From Deltaproteobacteria bacterium (GTDB lineage Bacteria > Desulfobacterota > Binatia > UTPRO1): 64,000 bases of DNA. The position numbers and the translations under genes are program-made. This document shows, piece after piece, positions 10,836 through 18,308 of the stretch. Where the stretch lies: contig JADLHM010000089.1 of NCBI GenBank assembly GCA_020848745.1, forward strand, positions 1 through 64,000. Direction: 5' to 3'. The notes beneath the pieces were generated by a model, which ran no database searches, was not told the origin of the DNA, and saw nothing but the letters and a program-made list of their open reading frames with translations. Each line of letters starts with the position of its first letter. Position 1 is the stretch's first letter.

Positions 10836-11875
10836 CACAGCACCTCGCGCGTGCCGGTCGGCAGGCGAAAGCTCGCGTTCCAGTCGTACGCGATCAGGAG
10901 ATCCATGAGCTCGCTCGCCTCGCCGCGCCGCCGCCGGGCGCGCTCGTCCCGCACGACCCGGAGCGCCTCGTGCACGCGCGGACCGAAGAGGCGCTCGAGC
11001 AGCGCGTCCGGAATCCGCGGCTCGTCCTCGACGAGGCGCCCCGCCCCGTCGAACGCGACGGGACCGACCGGCGGCACGTAGAACACGTTCGGGCCGAGCC
11101 CGTACTCGGGATGGAGCGGCAGCGCGACCTTCCACCGCTCGACGAGCTTCCAGATCGGCCCCTCGGGATCGTCGAGGTAGCCGACGAAGCGCAGCCGTCC
11201 CGGACACTGACGGGCGCACGCCGGTGCGACGCCTTCCTCGATCCGCGGCAGACAGAAGATGCACTTGGTCGCGACACCGCGCTCGGGATCGAAGAAGACC
11301 TTCTTGTAGGGACAGGCCTCGACGCAGAAGCGGTAGCCGTGGCAGCGGTCCTGGTCGACGAGCACGATGCCGTCCTCGCCGCGCTTGCTGATGGCCCGAC
11401 GCGGGCAGGCGTCCAGGCAGGCCGGGTGCGTGCAGTGGTTACAGAGGCGCGGCAAGTAGAAGTAGTGGTTGGTGCCGGGATGCTCGCCGGCGCCATGGTC
11501 CTCATCCCAGTTGGGACCCCACGTCGGCGGCGCGTCCGGGCGGAGCCAGGGCTTCCGCACGCCGCTGCCGATCTCCGTGCGCACCTGCTGGTGATTGAAC
11601 GTCCACGCGCGTCCGTAGCCTTCGTCGATTCCCGGAACCTCGCCACGCTTCACCTCGCCGGTGGCCGTGCGGCCGCCCGTCTCCTCCCAGCGCCGCGGAT
11701 AGCCCTCTCCCGGCTGCGTCTCGACGCTGTTCCAGTACGCGTAGGCGGTGCCGGCGTCTCGGTTCCAGAGCTTCTTGCACGCGATCGTACAGGTCTGACA
11801 GCCGAGACACTTGTTCAGATCGAGCACCATGGCGAGCTGACGCCCGCCGGCGACCCCCGCCGTTGCCATCGTCAT
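10835..11875 (-). CDS. Iron-sulfur beta subunit of type II DMSO-reductase-family enzyme
   Basis: Carries electrons from the molybdenum subunit to the heme subunit. The 346 residues contain four cysteine groups: CLGCQTCTIACK, CNHCTHPACLDACP, CHGYRFCVEACPYKK and CIFC followed by CARQCP. In the third group the second Cys is replaced by Tyr (C-x2-Y-x2-C-x3-C), which in this family predicts one [3Fe-4S] cluster beside three [4Fe-4S]. The C-terminal NVFYVPPVGP segment is family-typical. The start ATG at 11875 overlaps the alpha stop (ATGA), and the end overlaps the gamma start, so alpha-beta-gamma are tightly coupled. Confidence 0.95.
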   Translation of the reverse strand: MTMATAGVAGGRQLAMVLDLNKCLGCQTCTIACKKLWNRDAGTAYAYWNSVETQPGEGYPRRWEETGGRTATGEVKRGEVPGIDEGYGRAWTFNHQQVRTEIGSGVRKPWLRPDAPPTWGPNWDEDHGAGEHPGTNHYFYLPRLCNHCTHPACLDACPRRAISKRGEDGIVLVDQDRCHGYRFCVEACPYKKVFFDPERGVATKCIFCLPRIEEGVAPACARQCPGRLRFVGYLDDPEGPIWKLVERWKVALPLHPEYGLGPNVFYVPPVGPVAFDGAGRLVEDEPRIPDALLERLFGPRVHEALRVVRDERARRRRGEASELMDLLIAYDWNASFRLPTGTREVL

Positions 11876-14865
11876 GACGCCGACTCCTTCGTGGCCGCCG
11901 CCTGTTCCTTCTCCGCGCGCGCGAGCCACGCGTCGAGATTGCCGCGTCGGATCGACACGCGCGTGTCCTGCACGTGCGTCCCGGGCGCCCACACCCCGAA
12001 GCGCCACGTGAGCTGCCCCGCGTCTCCGGCGAAGTGCATGGGGTTCATGAGCCCCGGGGTGATCTGCTTGTAGCTCTTGTGGCCCGGGAACTGGTGCGGC
12101 TCCCAGGCGTGGAAGTAGTAGGCGACGCCGGGGCGGACCATGGTCGAGTGCTTCGCCCGCATCAGCATCGAGCCGTAGTCGTTGGCAAGCTCGGTCCAAT
12201 CCCCGTCGGCGACGCGCAGGCGGGCCGCGTCGCCGGGGTTCAGGTAGATCAGCGGCTCGCCGCGCTGCAGGCGCAGCAGCATCGGATCGTCGCGCCACAC
12301 GCTGTGGATGCTCCAGCGCGCGTGGCACGAGACGAGCTGGAACGGATGGTCGCCGCCGGCTTTCGGGCTTTCGATGTGGGTCGGCAGCGCCTCGCCCGCC
12401 TCCAGGAACCACGCGTGGTCGATGTAGAACTGCTGGCGCCCGGTCAGCGTCGGCCACCGCCACTTCTTCTCCGTGAAGAGCGTCGCCGCCCGCAGCACCC
12501 CGTCTCCCGTCCAGTCCTCGTTGAAGAGCTGGGGCTGGCCGCCGGTGGCGCCCGTCCCGGTGTACTTGGCGATGCCGGTTTCCTTCAGGCGCTCGACCGA
12601 CATGCCCTTGGTCGACGTGCTCTTGTCGAGGATCTCCTGCGCGACCTTGGCCGCGTCACGGGGTCCGAAGACGCCGTGGTACGAGAGCTTGTCGGCGATC
12701 CGCTGCAGGTCGATCGGACGCTTGCCGCAGCCCGCGAGGATCGGCGTGCGGCGCGCCCGGGCGACGGCCTGCACGCGCTCGGCCAGCAGGGAAAAGATCT
12801 CCCACTCGTTCTTGGAGTCCCCGATCGGGCGGACCGCCTCGTCGCAGTAGTGGAGGTAGGGCACGTAGGCGACCGGGTACTTGAAGCCGGGCTTCTCGTA
12901 GTAGCCCGCGGCCGGCAGCAGGTAGTCCGCGTGCATGCCCGTGAAGGTGAGCTTCGGGTTCACGTCGACGATCAGCTCGAGCGCCGGCCACATCGTCTCG
13001 ATCGCGCGCTGCGGGAGATTGGTGCGGCGGAGGAAATTGTTGCCGCCGGTGAACCACGCGCGCGGCGGTACGTTGCGCGGCAGCCGCGGCATCCACCCCT
13101 GCTTGCGGGATTCGTCGTCGTACTCGCTGAGGCTGCGCGGGTAGAGCCCGTGGAGCTCGCGGTCGAGGTCCCCGCGCACGCCTTGGTACGCGAGGTTCAT
13201 GGACGCCGAGTTGGCGATGCAGGCGTTCCGCTCCTCGACGTGGCGCCCGAGCTCCCATTCGACCTGCGCCTTGCTCTTGCGGCGCATCACCTGGTCGAGC
13301 ACCAGGTCGAAGAGGATGCCCTTCTCCACCAGGTCGAAGATCTCGAAGCGTCCGCGCAGCCCGGTGCGCTCGACGCCGGCCATCACGCCGTCGAACCCTT
13401 CCATCCCGACCCATCCGGTGTTGTGGAAGCCGCTGCCGCGCCGGCCCACCGCGCCCTTGAGCGCCAGGCAGAGGATCTTGGCGCGGTTCATGTGGTCCGA
13501 GTGGAGGTAGCGATTCGAGCCCCAGCTCGAGAGCACCATCGGACGCTTGGCGCGGGCGAAGCCGTCGGCGAAGCGCTCGACCTGGACGCGCGACAGGCCC
13601 GTCACCCGCGCGGCTTCGTCGAGCGTCCAGGGCTCCAGGTGCTCGCGGAGGAGCGCGCCGACCGGCGCGACGCCGACCTCCGCGCCGTCGGCGACGGTGA
13701 CGGTGAACCGCCCTTCGAGCGCGGGCTCCAGCCGTCCGAGCGCGAGCTTGCCGTCGGCGGCATTGCCGGCGCAGCCGGGCGCGACCGCCGCCCGGCCGGC
13801 CGCGAGATCCCACAGGTACAGGATCTCGGGATTGCCGCCCGCCTTCAGGTCCGACTCGCGCAGGAAGCGTCCCGTGTCGAGGCGCACGAGCATCGGCAGA
13901 TCGGTCTGCTCGCGGACGTAATCGTGGTCGACGTGGCCGCCGTCCCAGACGTAGCGCGCGGTCGCCAGCGCCAGCGCCGCGTCCGTGCCGGGCCGGAGCG
14001 GCAGCCAGAGATCGGCGTGGCTCGCCGTGGCGGAGTACTGCGGGTCGATCACGACGAGATCGGCGCCCGCATACTTCGCCTCGAAGAGGAAATGCGCGTC
14101 GGGGATCTGCGTGACCGCCGGGTTCATCATCCACACGACGAGATGGTCGGACAGGAACCACTCGTCGGCGCTCCCGCCCATGTGGGGAAACCCGAACGTC
14201 ATCGTGGCGCCGACGTTCAGGTCGCCGATCTCCGCCCAATCGTCCATCATCGACGCGCCGAAGAAGCCGAAGAAGCGGGCGCGCACGGCCGTCGTCGGTC
14301 CCTGGTCGAAGTGCGGGCCGAGGTCGTGGACGACGGCGTCGGTGCCGTCGCGCTCCGCGATCGTCACGATCGTGGCGGCGATCTCGTCGAGCGCCTGCTC
14401 CCACGAGACGCGCTCCCACTTCCCGGCGCCGCGCTCGCCGACCCGTTTCAGCGGGACGGTCAGCCGGCTCGGGCCGTACATCACCTCGGTGTAGCAGGCG
14501 CCCTTCTGGCAGCCGCGCGGATTGAAGTCGGGTACGCCCGGCTCGGACGCCTCGTAGTTCGCGGACTGCTCCTCGCGGACGACCAGGCCGTCCTTGACGT
14601 AGAGATCCCAGTTGCAGGCGCTGCGACAGTTGAGCCAGCCGTGCGAGCCCTTCTTGACCGCGTCCCAGCTCCACCGCTCGCGATAGAGATCCTCCCAGGT
14701 CCCGAGCTTCGGGGGCCGACGCCCGGACCCGGCGGCGAGCGGCGCCCCGGCGCGGACGAGCAGGGAGCACCCCGCGGACGCAGCGGCGGTCGCGAGCGCC
14801 GCGAGGCGGAGGAAATCGCGCCGACGGAGCACCGGATCGAAGCGGTCGTTGACGTCGCGTGTCAC
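11872..14865 (-). CDS. Molybdenum catalytic alpha subunit, ethylbenzene-dehydrogenase-like (type II DMSO reductase)
   Basis: Bis-MGD molybdoenzyme of 997 residues. The family includes oxygen-independent hydroxylases of hydrocarbons and steroids, dimethylsulfide dehydrogenase, and nitrate, chlorate and selenate reductases. The Tat signal RRRDFLRLA (14-22) predicts export. A candidate FS0 cluster is His75, Cys80, Cys84 and Cys119, with Cys spacing equal to that of NarG. DDWAEIGDLNVGATMTFG holds the expected Asp molybdenum ligand. The C-terminus has FHAWEPHQFPGHKSYKQ. The GTG start at 14865 is chosen for the AAAGGAG ribosome site nine bases upstream and the Tat motif just inside. Substrate is unknown. 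EbdA/steroid C25 dehydrogenase-like is my preferred reading over a respiratory reductase. Confidence 0.93.
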   Translation of the reverse strand: MTRDVNDRFDPVLRRRDFLRLAALATAAASAGCSLLVRAGAPLAAGSGRRPPKLGTWEDLYRERWSWDAVKKGSHGWLNCRSACNWDLYVKDGLVVREEQSANYEASEPGVPDFNPRGCQKGACYTEVMYGPSRLTVPLKRVGERGAGKWERVSWEQALDEIAATIVTIAERDGTDAVVHDLGPHFDQGPTTAVRARFFGFFGASMMDDWAEIGDLNVGATMTFGFPHMGGSADEWFLSDHLVVWMMNPAVTQIPDAHFLFEAKYAGADLVVIDPQYSATASHADLWLPLRPGTDAALALATARYVWDGGHVDHDYVREQTDLPMLVRLDTGRFLRESDLKAGGNPEILYLWDLAAGRAAVAPGCAGNAADGKLALGRLEPALEGRFTVTVADGAEVGVAPVGALLREHLEPWTLDEAARVTGLSRVQVERFADGFARAKRPMVLSSWGSNRYLHSDHMNRAKILCLALKGAVGRRGSGFHNTGWVGMEGFDGVMAGVERTGLRGRFEIFDLVEKGILFDLVLDQVMRRKSKAQVEWELGRHVEERNACIANSASMNLAYQGVRGDLDRELHGLYPRSLSEYDDESRKQGWMPRLPRNVPPRAWFTGGNNFLRRTNLPQRAIETMWPALELIVDVNPKLTFTGMHADYLLPAAGYYEKPGFKYPVAYVPYLHYCDEAVRPIGDSKNEWEIFSLLAERVQAVARARRTPILAGCGKRPIDLQRIADKLSYHGVFGPRDAAKVAQEILDKSTSTKGMSVERLKETGIAKYTGTGATGGQPQLFNEDWTGDGVLRAATLFTEKKWRWPTLTGRQQFYIDHAWFLEAGEALPTHIESPKAGGDHPFQLVSCHARWSIHSVWRDDPMLLRLQRGEPLIYLNPGDAARLRVADGDWTELANDYGSMLMRAKHSTMVRPGVAYYFHAWEPHQFPGHKSYKQITPGLMNPMHFAGDAGQLTWRFGVWAPGTHVQDTRVSIRRGNLDAWLARAEKEQAAATKESAS

Positions 14866-14912
14866 GGCTCCTGCTCCTTTTCGATGCGTCACGGTGACCC
14901 ATCGAACATCTA

Positions 14913-14927
14913 CTTGTTGCCGACAAG
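14913..14927. promoter_or_regulatory. TetR operator-like palindrome O1
   Basis: The 15-mer CTTGTTGCCGACAAG is an inverted repeat around 14920 with one mismatched pair. It lies in the predicted leader of the molybdoenzyme operon, about 48 bases before the alpha-subunit start. It shares its core with the second site at 14979-14991. Confidence 0.6.
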
Positions 14928-14961
14928 CCAATTGCATCGGCAACTCACCATGTACAAGTGA

Positions 14962-14991
14962 CCTATACGCGCAATTCCTTGTCGGCGACAA
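14962..14991 (-). promoter_or_regulatory. Operator O2 overlapping the probable promoter of the molybdoenzyme operon
   Basis: TTGTCGGCGACAA (14979-14991) is a perfect 6-1-6 palindrome and matches O1 in 12 of 13 positions when O1 is read on the opposite strand. Read on the minus strand, its first half TTGTCG (14991-14986) can serve as a -35 box. TATAGG (14967-14962) follows after 18 bases as -10. A repressor bound here would block that promoter. The site is also 23 bases before the tetR start codon, so autorepression is likely. Confidence 0.6.
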
Positions 14992-15014
14992 CCGATTTCG
15001 CTAGCATCCCGTCC

Positions 15015-15677
15015 ATGGCCACCCCCAGGGCCCGCCGCCGCGAGCCCCTCAGCCACCGGGAGCGCAGCGATCTGGCCGTCGGGCGCATGGTCTCGGCCGC
15101 CCTGCGGATGATGGGCGAGCAGGGCTACGAAGCCGCGACCCTGGCGGCGATCGGCGAGGCCGCCGGTTACAGCCGCGGCCTCGCGACCCACCACTTCGGC
15201 TCCAAGGCCGACCTCTTCGCGGAGGTGCTCCGCTCGGTCACGAGCGAGTTCATGGCGACCGTCGAGCGGCGGGTCGGGCGCCGGACCGGCGTCGACGCGT
15301 TGATCGCCTTCGTCGCCGCCCACCGCGAGCTCGCCGAGGGCGAGCCCGAGCGGGTGCGCGCCCTCTTCGTGCTGTCGTTTCAGTCGCTCATCGTGCACTC
15401 GCCCATGAAGGACGCCGCCATCCGCCAGCTCCTCGGCTATCGCGACTGGGCCCAGCGCATGATCGAGCGCGGCATCGCCGACGGCGTGGTGCGGCGCGAC
15501 GTCGATCCCCACGCCGAGGCGATCCAGTTCTGCGGCGCGCTCTTCGGCCTCACGTTGCAGTGGTTGATCGACCCGGTCGGCACCCCGCTCGACCGCGCCC
15601 ACGCGCAGCTCAACGCGCGGCTGGAGCGCGACCTGCGCGCCGTCGGGTCGCGTCGCGTCCGCGCGCCGCGCGCGTGA
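15015..15677 (+). CDS. TetR-family transcriptional regulator
   Basis: Likely local repressor of the divergent molybdoenzyme operon and of itself. It has 220 residues. The N-terminal helix-turn-helix is LAAIGEAAGYSRGLATHHFGSKADLFAEVL (about 44-73), the standard TetR signature. The C-terminal helices (about 80-205) form the ligand domain, with LFVLSFQSLIVHSPM typical of the TetR_C group near AcrR/UidR. The ATG at 15015 is used. An upstream in-frame ATG at 14958 would make the operator at 14979 coding. The last 68 bases overlap the convergent decarboxylase gene. Confidence 0.93.
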   Translation: MATPRARRREPLSHRERSDLAVGRMVSAALRMMGEQGYEAATLAAIGEAAGYSRGLATHHFGSKADLFAEVLRSVTSEFMATVERRVGRRTGVDALIAFVAAHRELAEGEPERVRALFVLSFQSLIVHSPMKDAAIRQLLGYRDWAQRMIERGIADGVVRRDVDPHAEAIQFCGALFGLTLQWLIDPVGTPLDRAHAQLNARLERDLRAVGSRRVRAPRA

Positions 15678-17346
15678 GCGGCACGCGTCGGACCCCCGCC
15701 TTCCGCGCCGACGCCTCGATGTACTTCCGGCTCACCGGCGAGAGGTCGTACGGGTCGACGCGGGTCTCGATGATCGCGAAGCCGTCGGCGCGCTCGGCGT
15801 CGGCGAGGGCGTCGCGGAGCTCGGCGACGGTCGACGCGACGTAGCCGGCGCCGCCCCACGCCCGCGCGAGCTCGGCATAGGGCCAGTTCGGAATCGCGAG
15901 GAGGTCCTCGCGCTCCGCGATCGGCCGGAAGATGCCCCACCCGCCGTTGTTCATGAGAATCACGATCGGGCGCAGGCCGTAGCGCGGCGCTTGCGCGATC
16001 TCGACGCCCGTCATCTGGAACGCGCCGTCGCCGCAGAGCACGATCGGCCGCTTGCCGGTGCCGATCTCGAGCCCGAGCGCGCCCGGCACGCCGAAGCCCA
16101 TCGACGCGTAGTACCCCTGCGCGAGATACGCGCCGCCCCGGCCGATGCGGACGTCGAGGCCGGCGAAGAGCATGTCGCCGGACTCGGCGATGACGGCCCA
16201 GCCACGCTTGCCCGCGAGGAAGCGGTTCACCTCGCGCAGCATGCCGGCGACGGTGACCGCCCGGCCGAGGGGTCCGCGCGCCGGCTTCAGGTTGTCGGCG
16301 TACGCCACCGGCTCGTGATGGCGGCGCAGGCGCTCGCGCCGGAGCGCGCGTACGAAGTCGCGGATGCCGACGTCGGTATAGGTGTGGCAGCTGACGTTGA
16401 CGCGGTTGCCGACCGCCCAGATGGAGCGGTCGCGGGTGATCTGCGGCGGCTGGCTCCCGAGGTTCATGTCCGTGAGGAGCGTCCCGAGGTTGAGCACGAG
16501 GTCCGCCTCGTCGACCCGGCGGCGGATCGGCGGCGGGCTGAGGGGCCCGATGTGCACGCCCATCGCGAGGGGGTGGTCCATCGGAAAAGCGCCCTTGCCG
16601 AGCACGGTCGTCATGCAGGGCGCGCCCATGCGCCCGACCAGCTTCACGACCTCGCGCTGCAGCTTGTAGCGGAAGGTTTCGATGCCGACGATCACGACGG
16701 GCTTCCTGGCGCCGTTGAAGCGCGTCGCCGTCTCGCGCGCGGCCTCCGCGGTCTTGCGCTCGTCGGAGCGCGCGAACTCGAGGCCGCCGTCCCAGGCGCG
16801 GATCGCGTCGGGCACCTCGATCACGCGATCGACCATGTCGCGGTGGATCTCGAGGTAGCCGGGACGCTGCTCGCGCCAGATCGCGCGCACGACGCGATCG
16901 ATCTCGTCCGCGACCCGACGGGGATCGTCGAGGATCGCGGCGGCGCACGTGATCTCGTCGTAGACCTTGTATTGCGACTCGATCTCCTTCGCCTGATGGT
17001 GGATCAGCTGGCCGAGCTTGCGCTCCTCCTCGCCCGGACCGCCGCTCACGACGAGGATCGGCACGCGCTCCGAGAACGAGCCCGCGACGGGGTTCACCAT
17101 GTTGAATCCGCCCGCGCCGTACGTGACGCAGACGACGCCGATGCGGCCGGTCGCGCGCGCGTAGCCGTCGGCGGCGAAGCCGACGCCCGGCTCGTGCGAC
17201 AGCGTCACGATGCGCATACCGCGCGGCCGTCCGAACTTGAAGAACAAGTTGATGACGAGGTCGCCGGGGATGCCGAAGAGGTGCGTGACGCCGATCTTCT
17301 GGAGGTAGGCGACCAGGAAGTCGCCGACCCGCATGCGGGGCTTCAT
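15610..17346 (-). CDS. Thiamine-diphosphate-dependent 2-oxoacid decarboxylase-like enzyme
   Basis: Member of the TPP enzyme superfamily (pyruvate/indolepyruvate decarboxylase and acetolactate synthase relatives), 578 residues. It has the catalytic Glu52 in SHEPGVGFAADGYARATG, the cofactor motif CGDGAFQMTG followed by LMNNGGWG in the C-terminal domain, and a His-His pair (116-117, LIHHQAK) at the place of the HH motif of pyruvate decarboxylases. The HH pair favours a decarboxylase over acetolactate synthase. The substrate is unknown. The start overlaps the HtrA-like gene by ATGA. The last about 20 residues are Arg-rich and overlap tetR on the other strand. Confidence 0.88.
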   Translation of the reverse strand: MKPRMRVGDFLVAYLQKIGVTHLFGIPGDLVINLFFKFGRPRGMRIVTLSHEPGVGFAADGYARATGRIGVVCVTYGAGGFNMVNPVAGSFSERVPILVVSGGPGEEERKLGQLIHHQAKEIESQYKVYDEITCAAAILDDPRRVADEIDRVVRAIWREQRPGYLEIHRDMVDRVIEVPDAIRAWDGGLEFARSDERKTAEAARETATRFNGARKPVVIVGIETFRYKLQREVVKLVGRMGAPCMTTVLGKGAFPMDHPLAMGVHIGPLSPPPIRRRVDEADLVLNLGTLLTDMNLGSQPPQITRDRSIWAVGNRVNVSCHTYTDVGIRDFVRALRRERLRRHHEPVAYADNLKPARGPLGRAVTVAGMLREVNRFLAGKRGWAVIAESGDMLFAGLDVRIGRGGAYLAQGYYASMGFGVPGALGLEIGTGKRPIVLCGDGAFQMTGVEIAQAPRYGLRPIVILMNNGGWGIFRPIAEREDLLAIPNWPYAELARAWGGAGYVASTVAELRDALADAERADGFAIIETRVDPYDLSPVSRKYIEASARKAGVRRVPLTRAARGRDATRRRAGRAPAAR

Positions 17347-18245
17347 GCGAAGAACTCCTCCACGTTGACGCTCGGGACGACGACGGTGCGCGGGGCGTCG
17401 TCGCGGAACACGCGCAAGAACACCTCGTCGCCCGCCCGGTGGTCCCACAGACGCTCGTAGAGCTCGCGGCGCGATCGCACCGCGTGATCGCCGACGGCGA
17501 GCACCATGTCGCCCGGCGCGAGCCCGGCGGCGGCGGCCGGCCCGCCGTCCAGGAGCCCCGCGACCACGACGTGGCCGCGCAGGAGGTAGCAGAACATCCC
17601 GAGCCAGGCGCGCGACGGCCGGGTGGTACGGCGACCGTGCCGCAGCAGCTCGTCGCGGTGCGCGACGTAGTGTTCGATCGGGATCGCCAGCGAGAAGCGG
17701 CCGATCTCGCTCATGTTGAGCGAGACCACGCCGGCGATGCGGCCGCGCCGGTCGATCAGCGGACCACCGCCGAGGCCGGGATTCATGGCCGACGCGAAGA
17801 TCGCGCGCTCGAGCGCGTACTCCCAGTTGGCGTCGAAGTGCTCGAGGGCGGTGATGCCGCCCGAGCTCGCGCGCCGCCCGGCGTCGCCGATGCTCGCGAC
17901 GATGAAGATCTCGTCGCCGACCGCGAGCGGCCCGGACCCGTCGGCGAGCGGCAGCGCCTGGAAGTCGTCGCCCGACGCCTGCACGAGCGCGATGCCCGAG
18001 GCGAAGTCCTGCGCCACGACCTCGGCCGGAGCCTCCCGCCCGTCGAACGTCGTGACGTGCACGGCGTTCGCGCCGAGGACGACGTAGTTGGCCGTGACGA
18101 TGAGGCCGCCCTTGTCGATCACCGCCCCGCTGCCGGAGCGCTCGGTGCCGAGTACGCTCGCCGACCGGTGCGCGTCGGGCACCGTCGCCCGCAGGTGCAC
18201 CGTCGCCGGGAGCGTGCGCTCGAGCAGTCGGACGGAGGCATTCAT
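17343..18245 (-). CDS. HtrA-like trypsin-fold pseudoprotease with PDZ domain
   Basis: The 300 residues align clearly with DegP/HtrA: a chymotrypsin-fold domain (about 25-200) and a PDZ domain (about 225-290, LLDGGPAAAAGLAPGDMVLAVG). All three catalytic positions are changed: VTNNHVV reads VTANYVV (Tyr54 for His), DPxTDLAVL reads DFASGIALV (Gly84 for Asp), and NPGNSGGP reads NPGLGGGP (Gly159 for Ser). The fold-defining glycines are kept and the frame is intact, so it is probably a non-proteolytic binding or scaffold protein, not a decaying gene. There is no signal peptide. It overlaps the 2-oxoacid decarboxylase gene by ATGA, suggesting a functional link with that enzyme. Confidence 0.88.
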   Translation of the reverse strand: MNASVRLLERTLPATVHLRATVPDAHRSASVLGTERSGSGAVIDKGGLIVTANYVVLGANAVHVTTFDGREAPAEVVAQDFASGIALVQASGDDFQALPLADGSGPLAVGDEIFIVASIGDAGRRASSGGITALEHFDANWEYALERAIFASAMNPGLGGGPLIDRRGRIAGVVSLNMSEIGRFSLAIPIEHYVAHRDELLRHGRRTTRPSRAWLGMFCYLLRGHVVVAGLLDGGPAAAAGLAPGDMVLAVGDHAVRSRRELYERLWDHRAGDEVFLRVFRDDAPRTVVVPSVNVEEFFA

Positions 18246-18308
18246 GCGACGCAACGCCTCGAGCGCGCCGGCGCGCGCGCCGCCTTGCGGAGGCCGATCC
18301 CGGTCTTT

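Noticed and set aside
11974-14961. A 995-codon open frame on the plus strand opposite the molybdoenzyme alpha subunit
   Set aside because: It is a composition artefact of G+C-rich coding DNA. Its translation is Arg/Val/Glu-rich with no domain, while the minus strand encodes a clear Tat-exported molybdoenzyme.
17343-18245. Calling this gene a DegP/HtrA protease
   Set aside because: All three catalytic residues are replaced, so proteolysis is not supported.
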